Source: DASYTH01 sp035762905
GTDB taxonomy: Bacteria > Actinomycetota > Actinomycetes > Mycobacteriales > Pseudonocardiaceae
Length of the DNA stretch: 64,000 bases
NCBI RefSeq assembly: GCF_035762905.1
Contig: NZ_DASUCC010000126.1
Location: 1-64,000 of the forward strand
Direction: 5' to 3'
The notes under the pieces were generated by a model. It was not told the origin of the DNA. It saw only the letters and a program-made list of their open reading frames with translations, and ran no database searches. Both the position numbers and the translations under genes were made by a program. This document shows, piece by piece, positions 7,970 through 15,812 of this stretch. How positions within the stretch are numbered: position 1 is the first letter of the stretch; each line of letters starts with the position of its first letter.

Positions 7970-10900
7970 ATGCGATTCGGGGTGCTGGGGCCGCTCGCGG
8001 TGTGGACCGCGGGTGGGGAGCCGGTCGCGGTCGCCGGGCTGAAGGTCCGCGCGCTGCTCGCCGATCTGTTGCTGCACGAGGGCCGGCCGGTGTCGACCGA
8101 CCGGCTGGTGGCCGATCTCTGGGGGGACAACCCGCCGGCCAACGCCGCGGGTGCGTTGCAGGTTCGGGTGTCCCAGCTGCGCAAGGCGCTGGCGGACGCC
8201 GAGCCGGGCGGGCGGGACCTGGTGGTCTCCCGGTCGCCGGGCTACCTGATCGAGGCCGGGCCGGACGCCCTGGACGCGACCCGGTTCGCCGCGCTTGCCG
8301 AGCGGGCCCAGGCCACCGCGGACCCGCGGGCCCGGGCCGGGCTGCTCGCCGAGGCGCTCGGCCTGTGGCGCGGTCCCGCGTTCGCCGATTTCGCCGACGA
8401 GGAGTTCACCCAGGCGGCGAGCGCCCGGCTGGCGGAGCAGCGACTGGCGGTGCTCGAACTGCACGCCGAGGCCCGGCTGGCGCTCGGCGAGCACAGCCTG
8501 CTGGCCGGCGAGCTCGGCGATCTGGTGGCCCGGCATCCGTTGCGTGAGCGGCTGCGGGCGGTGCACATGCGCGCGCTGTACCGGGCCGGGCGGCAGAGCG
8601 AGGCCCTGGACAGCTATGCCGACCTGCGCCGCAGGCTGGACGAGGAGCTGGGCCTCGACCCCGGCCCGGAGCTGGCGGCGCTGCAGACGGCGATCCTGGC
8701 GCAGGACCCGGCGCTGCTGCCGGAGCCGGCCGCGGTGGTTCCCGTCGGGGTGGTCGAGGTGGCGCCCGGTGAGCGCGGGCGGCCGGCCACGAACCTGCCG
8801 GCCGCGCTCACCGGGCTGATCGGCCGGGATCCGGCCGTGGCCGAGGTCCGGGCGCTGCTCGGCTCGGCCCGGCTGGTCACGCTCTCCGGTCCGGGTGGCG
8901 TCGGCAAGACCCGGCTGGGCGAGGAGATCGCCACCCGGATGGTGGACGAGTTCGCCGACGGGGTGTGGCTGGTGGAGCTGGCCGGGTTGACTGACCCCGG
9001 CCCGCAGGAGGTCGCCGAGGCGATCATGGCGGTGCTCGACCTCCGGCAGCCGGCCGCGCTCGCGGTTGCCTTGCGGGACAAGCACATGCTGCTGGTGCTG
9101 GACAACTGCGAGCGGATCGTCGAGCCGGTGGCCGAGGTGGCCGGGGCGTTGCTGCGGGCGGCTCCCGGTCTGCGGCTGCTGGCCACCAGCCAGGAGCCGT
9201 TGGACCTGGCCGGCGAGTCGGTGTGGCCGGTTCCGCCGCTGGCTCCGGCCGGTGCCGCCGAGCTGTTCCGGGCCAGGGCGGGCCTGCCGGCCGGTGCCGA
9301 ACCGGACGCGGTGGGGGAGATCTGTCGCCGGCTGGACGGTCTGCCGCTGGCGCTGGAACTGGCCGCCACCCGGGTGCGTGCGCTTGGCGTGTCCGGCGTG
9401 CTGTCCCGGTTGGACGACCGGTTCCGGGTGCTCACCCGGGGCCGCCGGGGCGCGCCGGCCCGGCAGCAGACGCTGCGTGCGGTGATCGACTGGAGCTGGG
9501 GGCTGCTCACCGGGCCGGAGCGGGCGGTGCTGCGCCGGCTGGCCGGGCACGTCGACGGCTGCACGCTGGAGGCGGCGGAGGCGGTGTGCGACGCGGGGGA
9601 CGTCCCGGACGTGCTGGACGTGGTGGCCCGGTTGGTGGATCGCTCGCTGGTGGCGGTGTCCGACGGGCCGCGTTACCGGTTGCTGGAGTCGGTGGCCGCC
9701 TACTGCACCGAGCGACTGGGGGAGGCGGGCGAGCTGGACCCGGTCCGCGAACGGCACCGCGACTACTACGTGGGGCTCGCCGGGCAGGCCGAGCTGCGCG
9801 GTCCCGCCCAGCGCCGGTGGCTGGAGCGGCTGGACGCGGAGTCCGGCAACCTGCGTGCCGCGTTGGACACGGCGGTGCGCACCGGCGCCGGGGACGCCGC
9901 CCTGCGGCTGGTCAACTCGCTGGCCTGGTACTGGTATCTGCGCGGCCGGCTCAGCGAGGCGCTGCGCTCGCTGGACGCGGCACTTGCGGTGCCCGGCGGT
10001 GCGCGGGCGCTGCGCGCGGTGGCCACCGGCTGGCGGACCGGGATCGCGATGATGCACGGCGAGCCGGCGGACTGGACCGCGCGCGGCGACGCGGCGCTGG
10101 GGTGTTTCGACGGCACCGGTGACGATGCCGGCCGGGCTCTTGCCGAGTGGTTCCTGGTGCACGCCGGGCTGGACTTCGGTGACCTGCCGGCCGCGGAGAA
10201 GCGGTTGACCCGGTCGCTTTCCACGTTCCGGTCGGTGGGCGACCGGTGGGGCGTGGCCGCGGTGCTGGCCACCCGGGCGAAGATCAACCACGTGCGCGGC
10301 GATCTCGCCGCGATCGAGCGGTACGCCACGGAGAGCAGTGATCTGTTCCGCGCGCTCGGTGACCGGTGGGGGGTGTTGCAGGCGACCGAGTGGCTCGGCG
10401 GCCTCGCGGAGATGACCTGTGACTACGAGCGGGCCGTCCGCCTGCACAAGGAGGGTTTGCGGCTGGCCGAGGAGCTGGGCCTGTGGCCGGAGGTGTGCGG
10501 CCGGCAGTGCTGGTTGGGTTGGATCGCCGTTCAGGTCGGCGAGTACGCCCAGGCCCGGGGGTGGTGCGAGCGGGCGCTACGGCTGGCGGTGGAGCAGGAC
10601 CACACCCCGAGCAAGGTGTTCGCCGAGCTGGGCCTGGCCTTCGCGTGTCGCCGCGAGGGCAGGCTCGACGACGCCGAGTCGCACCTGAACAACCTGCTGG
10701 ATGTCGCGCGCCGGATGGACGCCGGCCCGGGTCACGCCCTGCACGAGCCGATGGTGTTGTCGGAACTGGGTTTCGTCGCCGAGCTGCGCGGCGACCCGGC
10801 CACCGCCCTCGCCCTGCACGCGGAGGCGTTCGAGATCAGCCTCAAGCTCGACGCCCCGCGCGACGTGGTCGGCGCCCTCGAGGGCATGGCCGGCGCCTGT

Positions 10901-11128
10901 GCGGGCACCGGCCACCACCGCCTGGCCGCCGAGCTGCTCGGCGCCGCCGCCGCCACCCGCGGCTCCAAGGAACTCCCGGCCGGCCCCGCCGAACGCGATG
11001 ACATCGACCGGATCACCGCGGTCGTCCGCACCGCCCTCGGCGAACACGACTTCGCCGCCGCGGTCGACCGCGGCGGCGAAGCCGATGCCCGAACCCTGGT
11101 CAGCTCCGCTCCGCTGGCGACAGGTTGA
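7970..11128 (+). CDS. SARP/AfsR-type STAND transcriptional regulator
   Basis: A 1052-residue multidomain regulator. It has an N-terminal OmpR-like winged helix (residues 1-95, MRFGVLGPLAVW onward) and a bacterial transcriptional activation domain (about 100-245, ending LDEELGLDPGPELAALQ). A STAND/NB-ARC ATPase follows, with Walker A SGPGGVGKTRL at about residue 305 and Walker B LLVLDNCE, and then a long helical TPR-like region from about residue 600. The architecture is that of AfsR-like integrators, which need ATP and a signal bound to the TPRs to activate transcription. ATG 7970 is chosen because the domain starts exactly there. The 3' end overlaps the convergent DHFR-like gene by 29 bp. 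Confidence 0.92.
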   Translation: MRFGVLGPLAVWTAGGEPVAVAGLKVRALLADLLLHEGRPVSTDRLVADLWGDNPPANAAGALQVRVSQLRKALADAEPGGRDLVVSRSPGYLIEAGPDALDATRFAALAERAQATADPRARAGLLAEALGLWRGPAFADFADEEFTQAASARLAEQRLAVLELHAEARLALGEHSLLAGELGDLVARHPLRERLRAVHMRALYRAGRQSEALDSYADLRRRLDEELGLDPGPELAALQTAILAQDPALLPEPAAVVPVGVVEVAPGERGRPATNLPAALTGLIGRDPAVAEVRALLGSARLVTLSGPGGVGKTRLGEEIATRMVDEFADGVWLVELAGLTDPGPQEVAEAIMAVLDLRQPAALAVALRDKHMLLVLDNCERIVEPVAEVAGALLRAAPGLRLLATSQEPLDLAGESVWPVPPLAPAGAAELFRARAGLPAGAEPDAVGEICRRLDGLPLALELAATRVRALGVSGVLSRLDDRFRVLTRGRRGAPARQQTLRAVIDWSWGLLTGPERAVLRRLAGHVDGCTLEAAEAVCDAGDVPDVLDVVARLVDRSLVAVSDGPRYRLLESVAAYCTERLGEAGELDPVRERHRDYYVGLAGQAELRGPAQRRWLERLDAESGNLRAALDTAVRTGAGDAALRLVNSLAWYWYLRGRLSEALRSLDAALAVPGGARALRAVATGWRTGIAMMHGEPADWTARGDAALGCFDGTGDDAGRALAEWFLVHAGLDFGDLPAAEKRLTRSLSTFRSVGDRWGVAAVLATRAKINHVRGDLAAIERYATESSDLFRALGDRWGVLQATEWLGGLAEMTCDYERAVRLHKEGLRLAEELGLWPEVCGRQCWLGWIAVQVGEYAQARGWCERALRLAVEQDHTPSKVFAELGLAFACRREGRLDDAESHLNNLLDVARRMDAGPGHALHEPMVLSELGFVAELRGDPATALALHAEAFEISLKLDAPRDVVGALEGMAGACAGTGHHRLAAELLGAAAATRGSKELPAGPAERDDIDRITAVVRTALGEHDFAAAVDRGGEADARTLVSSAPLATG

Positions 11129-11663
11129 GGATCACCACCCCGGACTTGAGCGTCCTGGAGCTGTTCACCTTCAACGGAATCTGGTCGCCATCCCGGAACA
11201 GCAGCTGGCCGATCTCGCCGGCGCCGGAGAGCACCGGGTAGATCCACACCTCGAGCTCGTCCAGCAGCCCGGCCTTCAGCAGCCGGTGCGCCACCGGCCC
11301 GTACCCGTACATGAAGAGGTTGCCCCCCGGCTCCTCCTTCAGCTTGGCCACGGTTGTTTCGACCTCGTCCCGCCGCACGATCGTGGTGTTGGTCCAGTCC
11401 GCCGTGTCCAACGAGTCGGACACGACGTACTTGGCCACGGTGTTCATGTGCGTCGCGAACTCCCCCTCGGCCTCCAGCATCTCCGGCTTCGTCCATGCCG
11501 CGGCGAACCCCTCATAGGTCCGCCGCCCCATCACCAACCCGTCGAACTCATGCGCCCCCGCCGCGTTGTTCCACTCCTCGTCCCAGAACGTGTGCGTGAA
11601 CGCACCCGGGTTGTCGATGGCCCCGTCGAGTGACATGTCCGTCTTGGCGATCAGCTTCCGCAT
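11100..11663 (-). CDS. Dihydrofolate reductase-family (RibD C-terminal-like) protein
   Basis: A 187-residue protein of the RibD_C/DHFR-like fold. It starts MRKLIAKTDMSLDGAID, has GLVMGRRTYEGF in the middle and GYGPVAHRLLKAGLLDE near the end. Such actinobacterial proteins are annotated as DHFR-like reductases. They bind NADPH but are rarely the housekeeping DHFR, and the substrate is unknown. The ATG at 11663 follows a GGACTTGAGGA run. Its 3' end overlaps the SARP-STAND gene by 29 bp. Confidence 0.88.
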   Translation of the reverse strand: MRKLIAKTDMSLDGAIDNPGAFTHTFWDEEWNNAAGAHEFDGLVMGRRTYEGFAAAWTKPEMLEAEGEFATHMNTVAKYVVSDSLDTADWTNTTIVRRDEVETTVAKLKEEPGGNLFMYGYGPVAHRLLKAGLLDELEVWIYPVLSGAGEIGQLLFRDGDQIPLKVNSSRTLKSGVVILNLSPAERS

Positions 11664-11756
11664 CGTCCTCAAGTCCCTTCCAGATGATCGTTCGTTGACA
11701 GTGATCACCCTGCCCCCCGGGACTTACGATGTTCTTCTGCCGCCCTTACCGCCCCC

Positions 11757-12167
11757 TCAGACGTGCGCCGCCGGATGCCGCGCCCGATCCGCCGCCAACC
11801 CGATCACCATCAACGCGACCGCACTCGCGAAGTGCAGTGCATGGTCCGGCGCGTTCAACGCCAACAGGTTCAACTCCCCGGACCCGATCGCCACCCCCAC
11901 GATCCCGACCAGCAGATACACCGCTCCCACGACGGTGTTGACGGCCTTCGACACCGCCGTGCCCGCCGCCGCCGCCCCGATCAACGCCGCCCCCACCAAC
12001 AGATGCACGACGTTGTGCAACCCGTTCACCGCGAAGATCCCCAACAACAGCCCACCGTGCTCCCCCGCAAAAGCGTGGCTCCCCGACACCGTGAACCCAA
12101 GCAGGCCGACCAGGACGTACACCGCCCCGAACCCGTACCCGACCAACTGGTTGACACTGCGAGACAT
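11757..12167 (-). CDS. DUF4383 family membrane protein
   Basis: A 136-residue protein with four predicted transmembrane helices: LVGYGFGAVYVLVGLLGF, then LLLGIFAVNGLHNVVHLLVG, then VNTVVGAVYLLVGIVGVAI, then HFASAVALMVIGLAA. The NGLHNVVHLLVG segment is characteristic of DUF4383 proteins, whose function is unknown. GGAGGAGAAC precedes the ATG at 12167. It is divergent from the Ig-repeat surface protein. Confidence 0.85.
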   Translation of the reverse strand: MSRSVNQLVGYGFGAVYVLVGLLGFTVSGSHAFAGEHGGLLLGIFAVNGLHNVVHLLVGAALIGAAAAGTAVSKAVNTVVGAVYLLVGIVGVAIGSGELNLLALNAPDHALHFASAVALMVIGLAADRARHPAAHV

Positions 12168-12338
12168 GTTCTCCTCCTAGAGGGATGGAAGGTCATCCCG
12201 CTATTCGGACCAACTCGCCGGTCGGATTGGGTGCCGGCCCGGATCGATCTCGATCGGGTGAACGGAGCCGGACGTATGTGCCGCCAGGTGAGGTCGGGCC
12301 GACCATCCGAGATGCGGAGGGATGACAGCGGTGATTCC

Positions 12339-14729
12339 ATGACGGCACCGGTACAGCGAGTCGGGAAGGTCGTCGCCATGGCACTCCCCACCGCATGGGG
12401 GATCCTCGGCAGTGGTCCTCGACGGCCCAACCGGGCATCGTGGATTCCGGTCCTCTGTCTGGTCGGTGCGTCGCTGGTGACGACGGCCGCTTCGGCGGTC
12501 GCCGAAACTGCGCCCGTCCCGGAACCACCCGCCGTGGAAGTCACCGGCGCACCGGCTGAAGGGGGCGCGGTTACACCGGCGCCAGTGCCGACGGTGGAGC
12601 AGGCCGGCCCCGCAACCTCCGCGGCGGGAGCCGGTTCGGCGGAGCCGGCCGGGCCCGATCTTCCCGGCGATGTCCCTCCGGAGCCGGATTCGGTCGAGCC
12701 AGCGCCCGACCCGGTGCCGGCCAACGAGGAAACCACGCCGAATGCGCCGCCACAGCCACCGCAGCCCGCTGGATCCCGGCCCGACGCCCAGATCGTTCCA
12801 CCGATGGTGGTGACGCCGAGTTCCGGGCTGGGCGGCCCGGTGACCTTCATCGCGACGATCGACGGTACCGGCATCAGTCCTATTGGGACGGTCACCTTCA
12901 CGAGCAATCCGAATGTGGGCGGGTGCGCCGCCGTTCCGGTCGCCGGCAGCGGCGCCGATGACGCGGTGGCCACCTGCGAGATCACCGTCGCCCCCGGCCA
13001 GAACGTCACGGTCACCGCGAACTACTCCGGCTCTGGGGACGGCACCTACGACCCGACGTCGGCCAACGTCGACTACAACGCGGTCAAAGCCACCCCCGCC
13101 GTCACGGTCAGCCCGACGACCGGCCCCAGTGGTCCAGTCACCTTCACCGCCACCATCGAGGGCACCGGAACCCGTCCCACCGGGACGGTTACCTTCACGA
13201 CCGCCCCGGACGTGGGCGGGTGTGCGGCCGTCCCGGTCGCTGCCAGCGGGGCCGACGATGCCACGGCGACCTGTCTGATCACCGTTGCCCCCGGACAGGG
13301 CGTGACCGTCAACGCCGCCTACAGCGGCGACGCCGGCTACAACCCCGCCGCCGGCAACGGGGACTACCAACCGGTCCAGATCACCCCCACCGTCACCGTC
13401 ACCCCGACGACCGGCTCGGCCGGTCCCGTCACGTTCACCGCCACCATCGACGGCACCGGAACCAGTCCTACCGGGACGGTCACGTTCACGACCAGCCCGG
13501 CCGTCGGTGGCTGTACTGGTGTCCCGGTCGCTGCCAGCGGCGCCGACGACGCCACCGCCACCTGCGCCATCACCCTCGCCCCCGGCCAGACCGTGACCGT
13601 CAACGCCGCCTACACCGGCGACGCCACCTACAACTCCGCCACCGGCAACACCGACTTCCTGACCCTGCTCGTGCCGGTGGTGACGGTGACGCCGGACGGA
13701 CAGGGACCGGCGGGGACCGTGACCTTCACCGTGCGCGTGACCGGTGCCGGAGCGGACCCGACCGGGACGGTGGACGTCACGGCCTCGGCCGGGCTTGGTG
13801 GGTGCACCGCGCTCACCCTGATCCGAGGCACCTCCGGATCGACCGCGACCTGTTCCCTTTCGATACCGCCGGACGCCAGCGTGCTGGTCACCGCGACCTA
13901 CTCCGGCGACACCAACTACGAAGCCGGTGTCCAGGGGCAGGCCGGCTACCAGACACCGACGGCGACCGTGGCCGTGGCCGTTGTCGCGTCGGTTCCGCCC
14001 GGCGCGCCGGCGGGAACGACGTCGTTCACCGCAACGGTCACCAGCAGCGACGGCGGCACGCCGACCGGGACGGTGACCATCACCGTGCAGACCGGCCTCT
14101 TCTCCGGGCCGCAGAGCTGCGTCGCCCCGCTGCAGCCCGGCCCCGGCCCGGGTCAGGCGAGCGGAACCTGCCCACTGGCGGTGGACCCGAACCAGACCTT
14201 CTCCGTCGCCGCGGTCTACAACGGCAGTGGCCACTACTTCGCCGGCACCGGCCAGGTGACCAACGCGCTCCGGGCCACGCCCGTGGTGTCGCTGACGGCG
14301 GACGTGTCCTCCCCCGTTGCAGCCGGCACACCGGTGACCTTCACCGCCACGGTGACCGGCGACGCCGGCGGTGCCAACCCGACCGGAACGGTGCGCTTCG
14401 AGGTGGCCGGAATGCCGGTCACCGGTTGCGAAAGCGTTCCGGTGGTCGCCGGAACGGCCAGGTGCACCGTGACGCTTCCGCCGGGCTCCCACCGGATCGT
14501 GGCGGGCTACAGCGGCGACGCCGGTTACCTGCCGGGCAGTGCCGAGATCGGCGAATACCTGGTCGGCGAAGCGCTGGCGTTGACCGGCTCGGCCGAGAAC
14601 CTGGCCCGCACCGGCGCGGGCGTCGACAGCCTGCTGCTCGCGGCGCTGCTGCTGATCCTCGCCGGCGGAAGGACCGCCGCGTTCGGAGCCACACGTCGAG
14701 GCCCGCGGCGCGGCTCGTGCGGCAGCTGA
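12339..14729 (+). CDS. Secreted Ig-like repeat surface protein with LAXTG sorting signal
   Basis: A protein of about 796 residues. The N-terminus is long and basic and is followed by a hydrophobic core (WIPVLCLVGASLV) and an ASAVAE cleavage region, which fits a signal peptide. A Pro/Ala/Glu-rich linker follows, then six repeats of about 85-100 residues with the pattern G-PVTF-AT-GTG-PTGTVTF...C...YSGD-Y, typical of bacterial Ig-like (Big_3-type) domains. Each repeat has two conserved Cys. The C-terminus has LALTG and LARTG, a hydrophobic stretch and an Arg-rich tail. LAXTG is the motif of actinobacterial class E sortases, so it is probably anchored to the wall. In-frame alternative starts are ATG at 12276, 12312 and 12378. 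Confidence 0.8.
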   Translation: MTAPVQRVGKVVAMALPTAWGILGSGPRRPNRASWIPVLCLVGASLVTTAASAVAETAPVPEPPAVEVTGAPAEGGAVTPAPVPTVEQAGPATSAAGAGSAEPAGPDLPGDVPPEPDSVEPAPDPVPANEETTPNAPPQPPQPAGSRPDAQIVPPMVVTPSSGLGGPVTFIATIDGTGISPIGTVTFTSNPNVGGCAAVPVAGSGADDAVATCEITVAPGQNVTVTANYSGSGDGTYDPTSANVDYNAVKATPAVTVSPTTGPSGPVTFTATIEGTGTRPTGTVTFTTAPDVGGCAAVPVAASGADDATATCLITVAPGQGVTVNAAYSGDAGYNPAAGNGDYQPVQITPTVTVTPTTGSAGPVTFTATIDGTGTSPTGTVTFTTSPAVGGCTGVPVAASGADDATATCAITLAPGQTVTVNAAYTGDATYNSATGNTDFLTLLVPVVTVTPDGQGPAGTVTFTVRVTGAGADPTGTVDVTASAGLGGCTALTLIRGTSGSTATCSLSIPPDASVLVTATYSGDTNYEAGVQGQAGYQTPTATVAVAVVASVPPGAPAGTTSFTATVTSSDGGTPTGTVTITVQTGLFSGPQSCVAPLQPGPGPGQASGTCPLAVDPNQTFSVAAVYNGSGHYFAGTGQVTNALRATPVVSLTADVSSPVAAGTPVTFTATVTGDAGGANPTGTVRFEVAGMPVTGCESVPVVAGTARCTVTLPPGSHRIVAGYSGDAGYLPGSAEIGEYLVGEALALTGSAENLARTGAGVDSLLLAALLLILAGGRTAAFGATRRGPRRGSCGS

Positions 14730-14730
14730 G

Positions 14731-15807
14731 CTATCCGGAAACCACAGCCCGCGCTTGCCGCGCCATTTCGATATCTTCCCGCGCCGCAATCACCAGGGTA
14801 CGCACCCCGGCACCCGACGCCGTGATGTCAGTATCGCCGGACGCGGCCCGGTTGGCCGCGTCGTCCACCCGGACGCCGAGGAAGCCCAACCCCGCCGCCG
14901 CGCCGGCCCGCACCGCCGGCTGATGCTCCCCGACCCCACCGGTGAATACCAGCACATCCAAGCCTGCCATCGCCGCCGCCATCCCGGCGATCTCGCGGCG
15001 CAGCCGGTGCAGGTAGACCTCGAACGCCAACGTCGCGTCCGGACCGGCGCCGAGGGTGCGCAGGTCGCCGGAACCGCCGGTCAACCCGGCCAATCCGGCC
15101 CGGTGCTCCAGCGCGTCGGCGACCTCATCGGGAGCCAGGCCGGCACGTCGGATCAGCCACAACACCAGACCGGGATCGACGGAGCCCGGCCGGGTGGCCA
15201 TCACCAGACCCTCCAGCGGCGTGAACCCCATCGTGGTGTCGACCGACCGCCCCCCGGTCACCGCCGCCAGTGACGCCCCCGACCCCAGATGGCAGCTCAC
15301 CACCCGCGGGCCGGCCAACCCGACCAGCTCACTCGCCCGGCGCGCGGCGTACGCATGCGACAACCCGTGAAAACCGTAGCGGCGCAACCCGAACCGCTCA
15401 TTCCACTCCCGCGGCAGCGCATACGTCGCTGCCGCGGCCGGCAACCCGGCGTGGAACGTCGTGTCGAAACATGCCACCGCCGGGATCCCGGGCAGCACCG
15501 CGGCCATCGCGTCGATCCCGGCCACCCCACGCGATTGGTGCAACGGCGCCAACTCGGACAGCGCCGCGATCCGGTCCCGCACGTCCCCGGCGATGACCGT
15601 CGCACCGGTGAACTCCGCCCCACCGTGCACGATCCGGTGCACCACGACGTCCACAGTGGACACGGTGAACACGAACCGGCGCAGCTCCGCCGTCTCGTCC
15701 CGGCCGGCCCAGGAATCCAGGTCCAGCGATCGGACCACGTGATCGGCCGGATCGAGCAGCCGCACCTTCAGGCTGGACGAACCGGCGTTGACGACCAGGA
15801 CGTGCAT
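14731..15807 (-). CDS. ackA: Acetate kinase
   Basis: A 358-residue ASKHA-fold kinase converting acetyl phosphate and ADP to acetate and ATP (or the reverse). The N-terminal signature VLVVNAGSSSLKVRLLD, the RIVHGG motif, HGLSHAYAARRA and HLGSGASLAAV are all present, and VFTGGVGEHQPAVRA closes the active site. It is about 40 residues shorter than typical AckA, the trimming being spread through loops. It starts 5 bp after the phosphoketolase stop, so the two are one operon: phosphoketolase makes acetyl phosphate and AckA harvests ATP from it. Confidence 0.93.
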   Translation of the reverse strand: MHVLVVNAGSSSLKVRLLDPADHVVRSLDLDSWAGRDETAELRRFVFTVSTVDVVVHRIVHGGAEFTGATVIAGDVRDRIAALSELAPLHQSRGVAGIDAMAAVLPGIPAVACFDTTFHAGLPAAAATYALPREWNERFGLRRYGFHGLSHAYAARRASELVGLAGPRVVSCHLGSGASLAAVTGGRSVDTTMGFTPLEGLVMATRPGSVDPGLVLWLIRRAGLAPDEVADALEHRAGLAGLTGGSGDLRTLGAGPDATLAFEVYLHRLRREIAGMAAAMAGLDVLVFTGGVGEHQPAVRAGAAAGLGFLGVRVDDAANRAASGDTDITASGAGVRTLVIAAREDIEMARQARAVVSG

Positions 15808-15812
15808 CGCGC

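Noticed and set aside
7934..10447. Very long antisense open frame (about 837 codons) opposite the SARP-STAND gene
   Set aside because: It is a by-product of high GC: Pro/Arg/Gln-rich, no domain, and the plus-strand frame has clear regulator domains.
12201..14789. 862-codon antisense frame over the Ig-repeat gene
   Set aside because: Gly/Arg/His-rich periodic translation mirrors the repeats on the other strand; no start signal and no domain.
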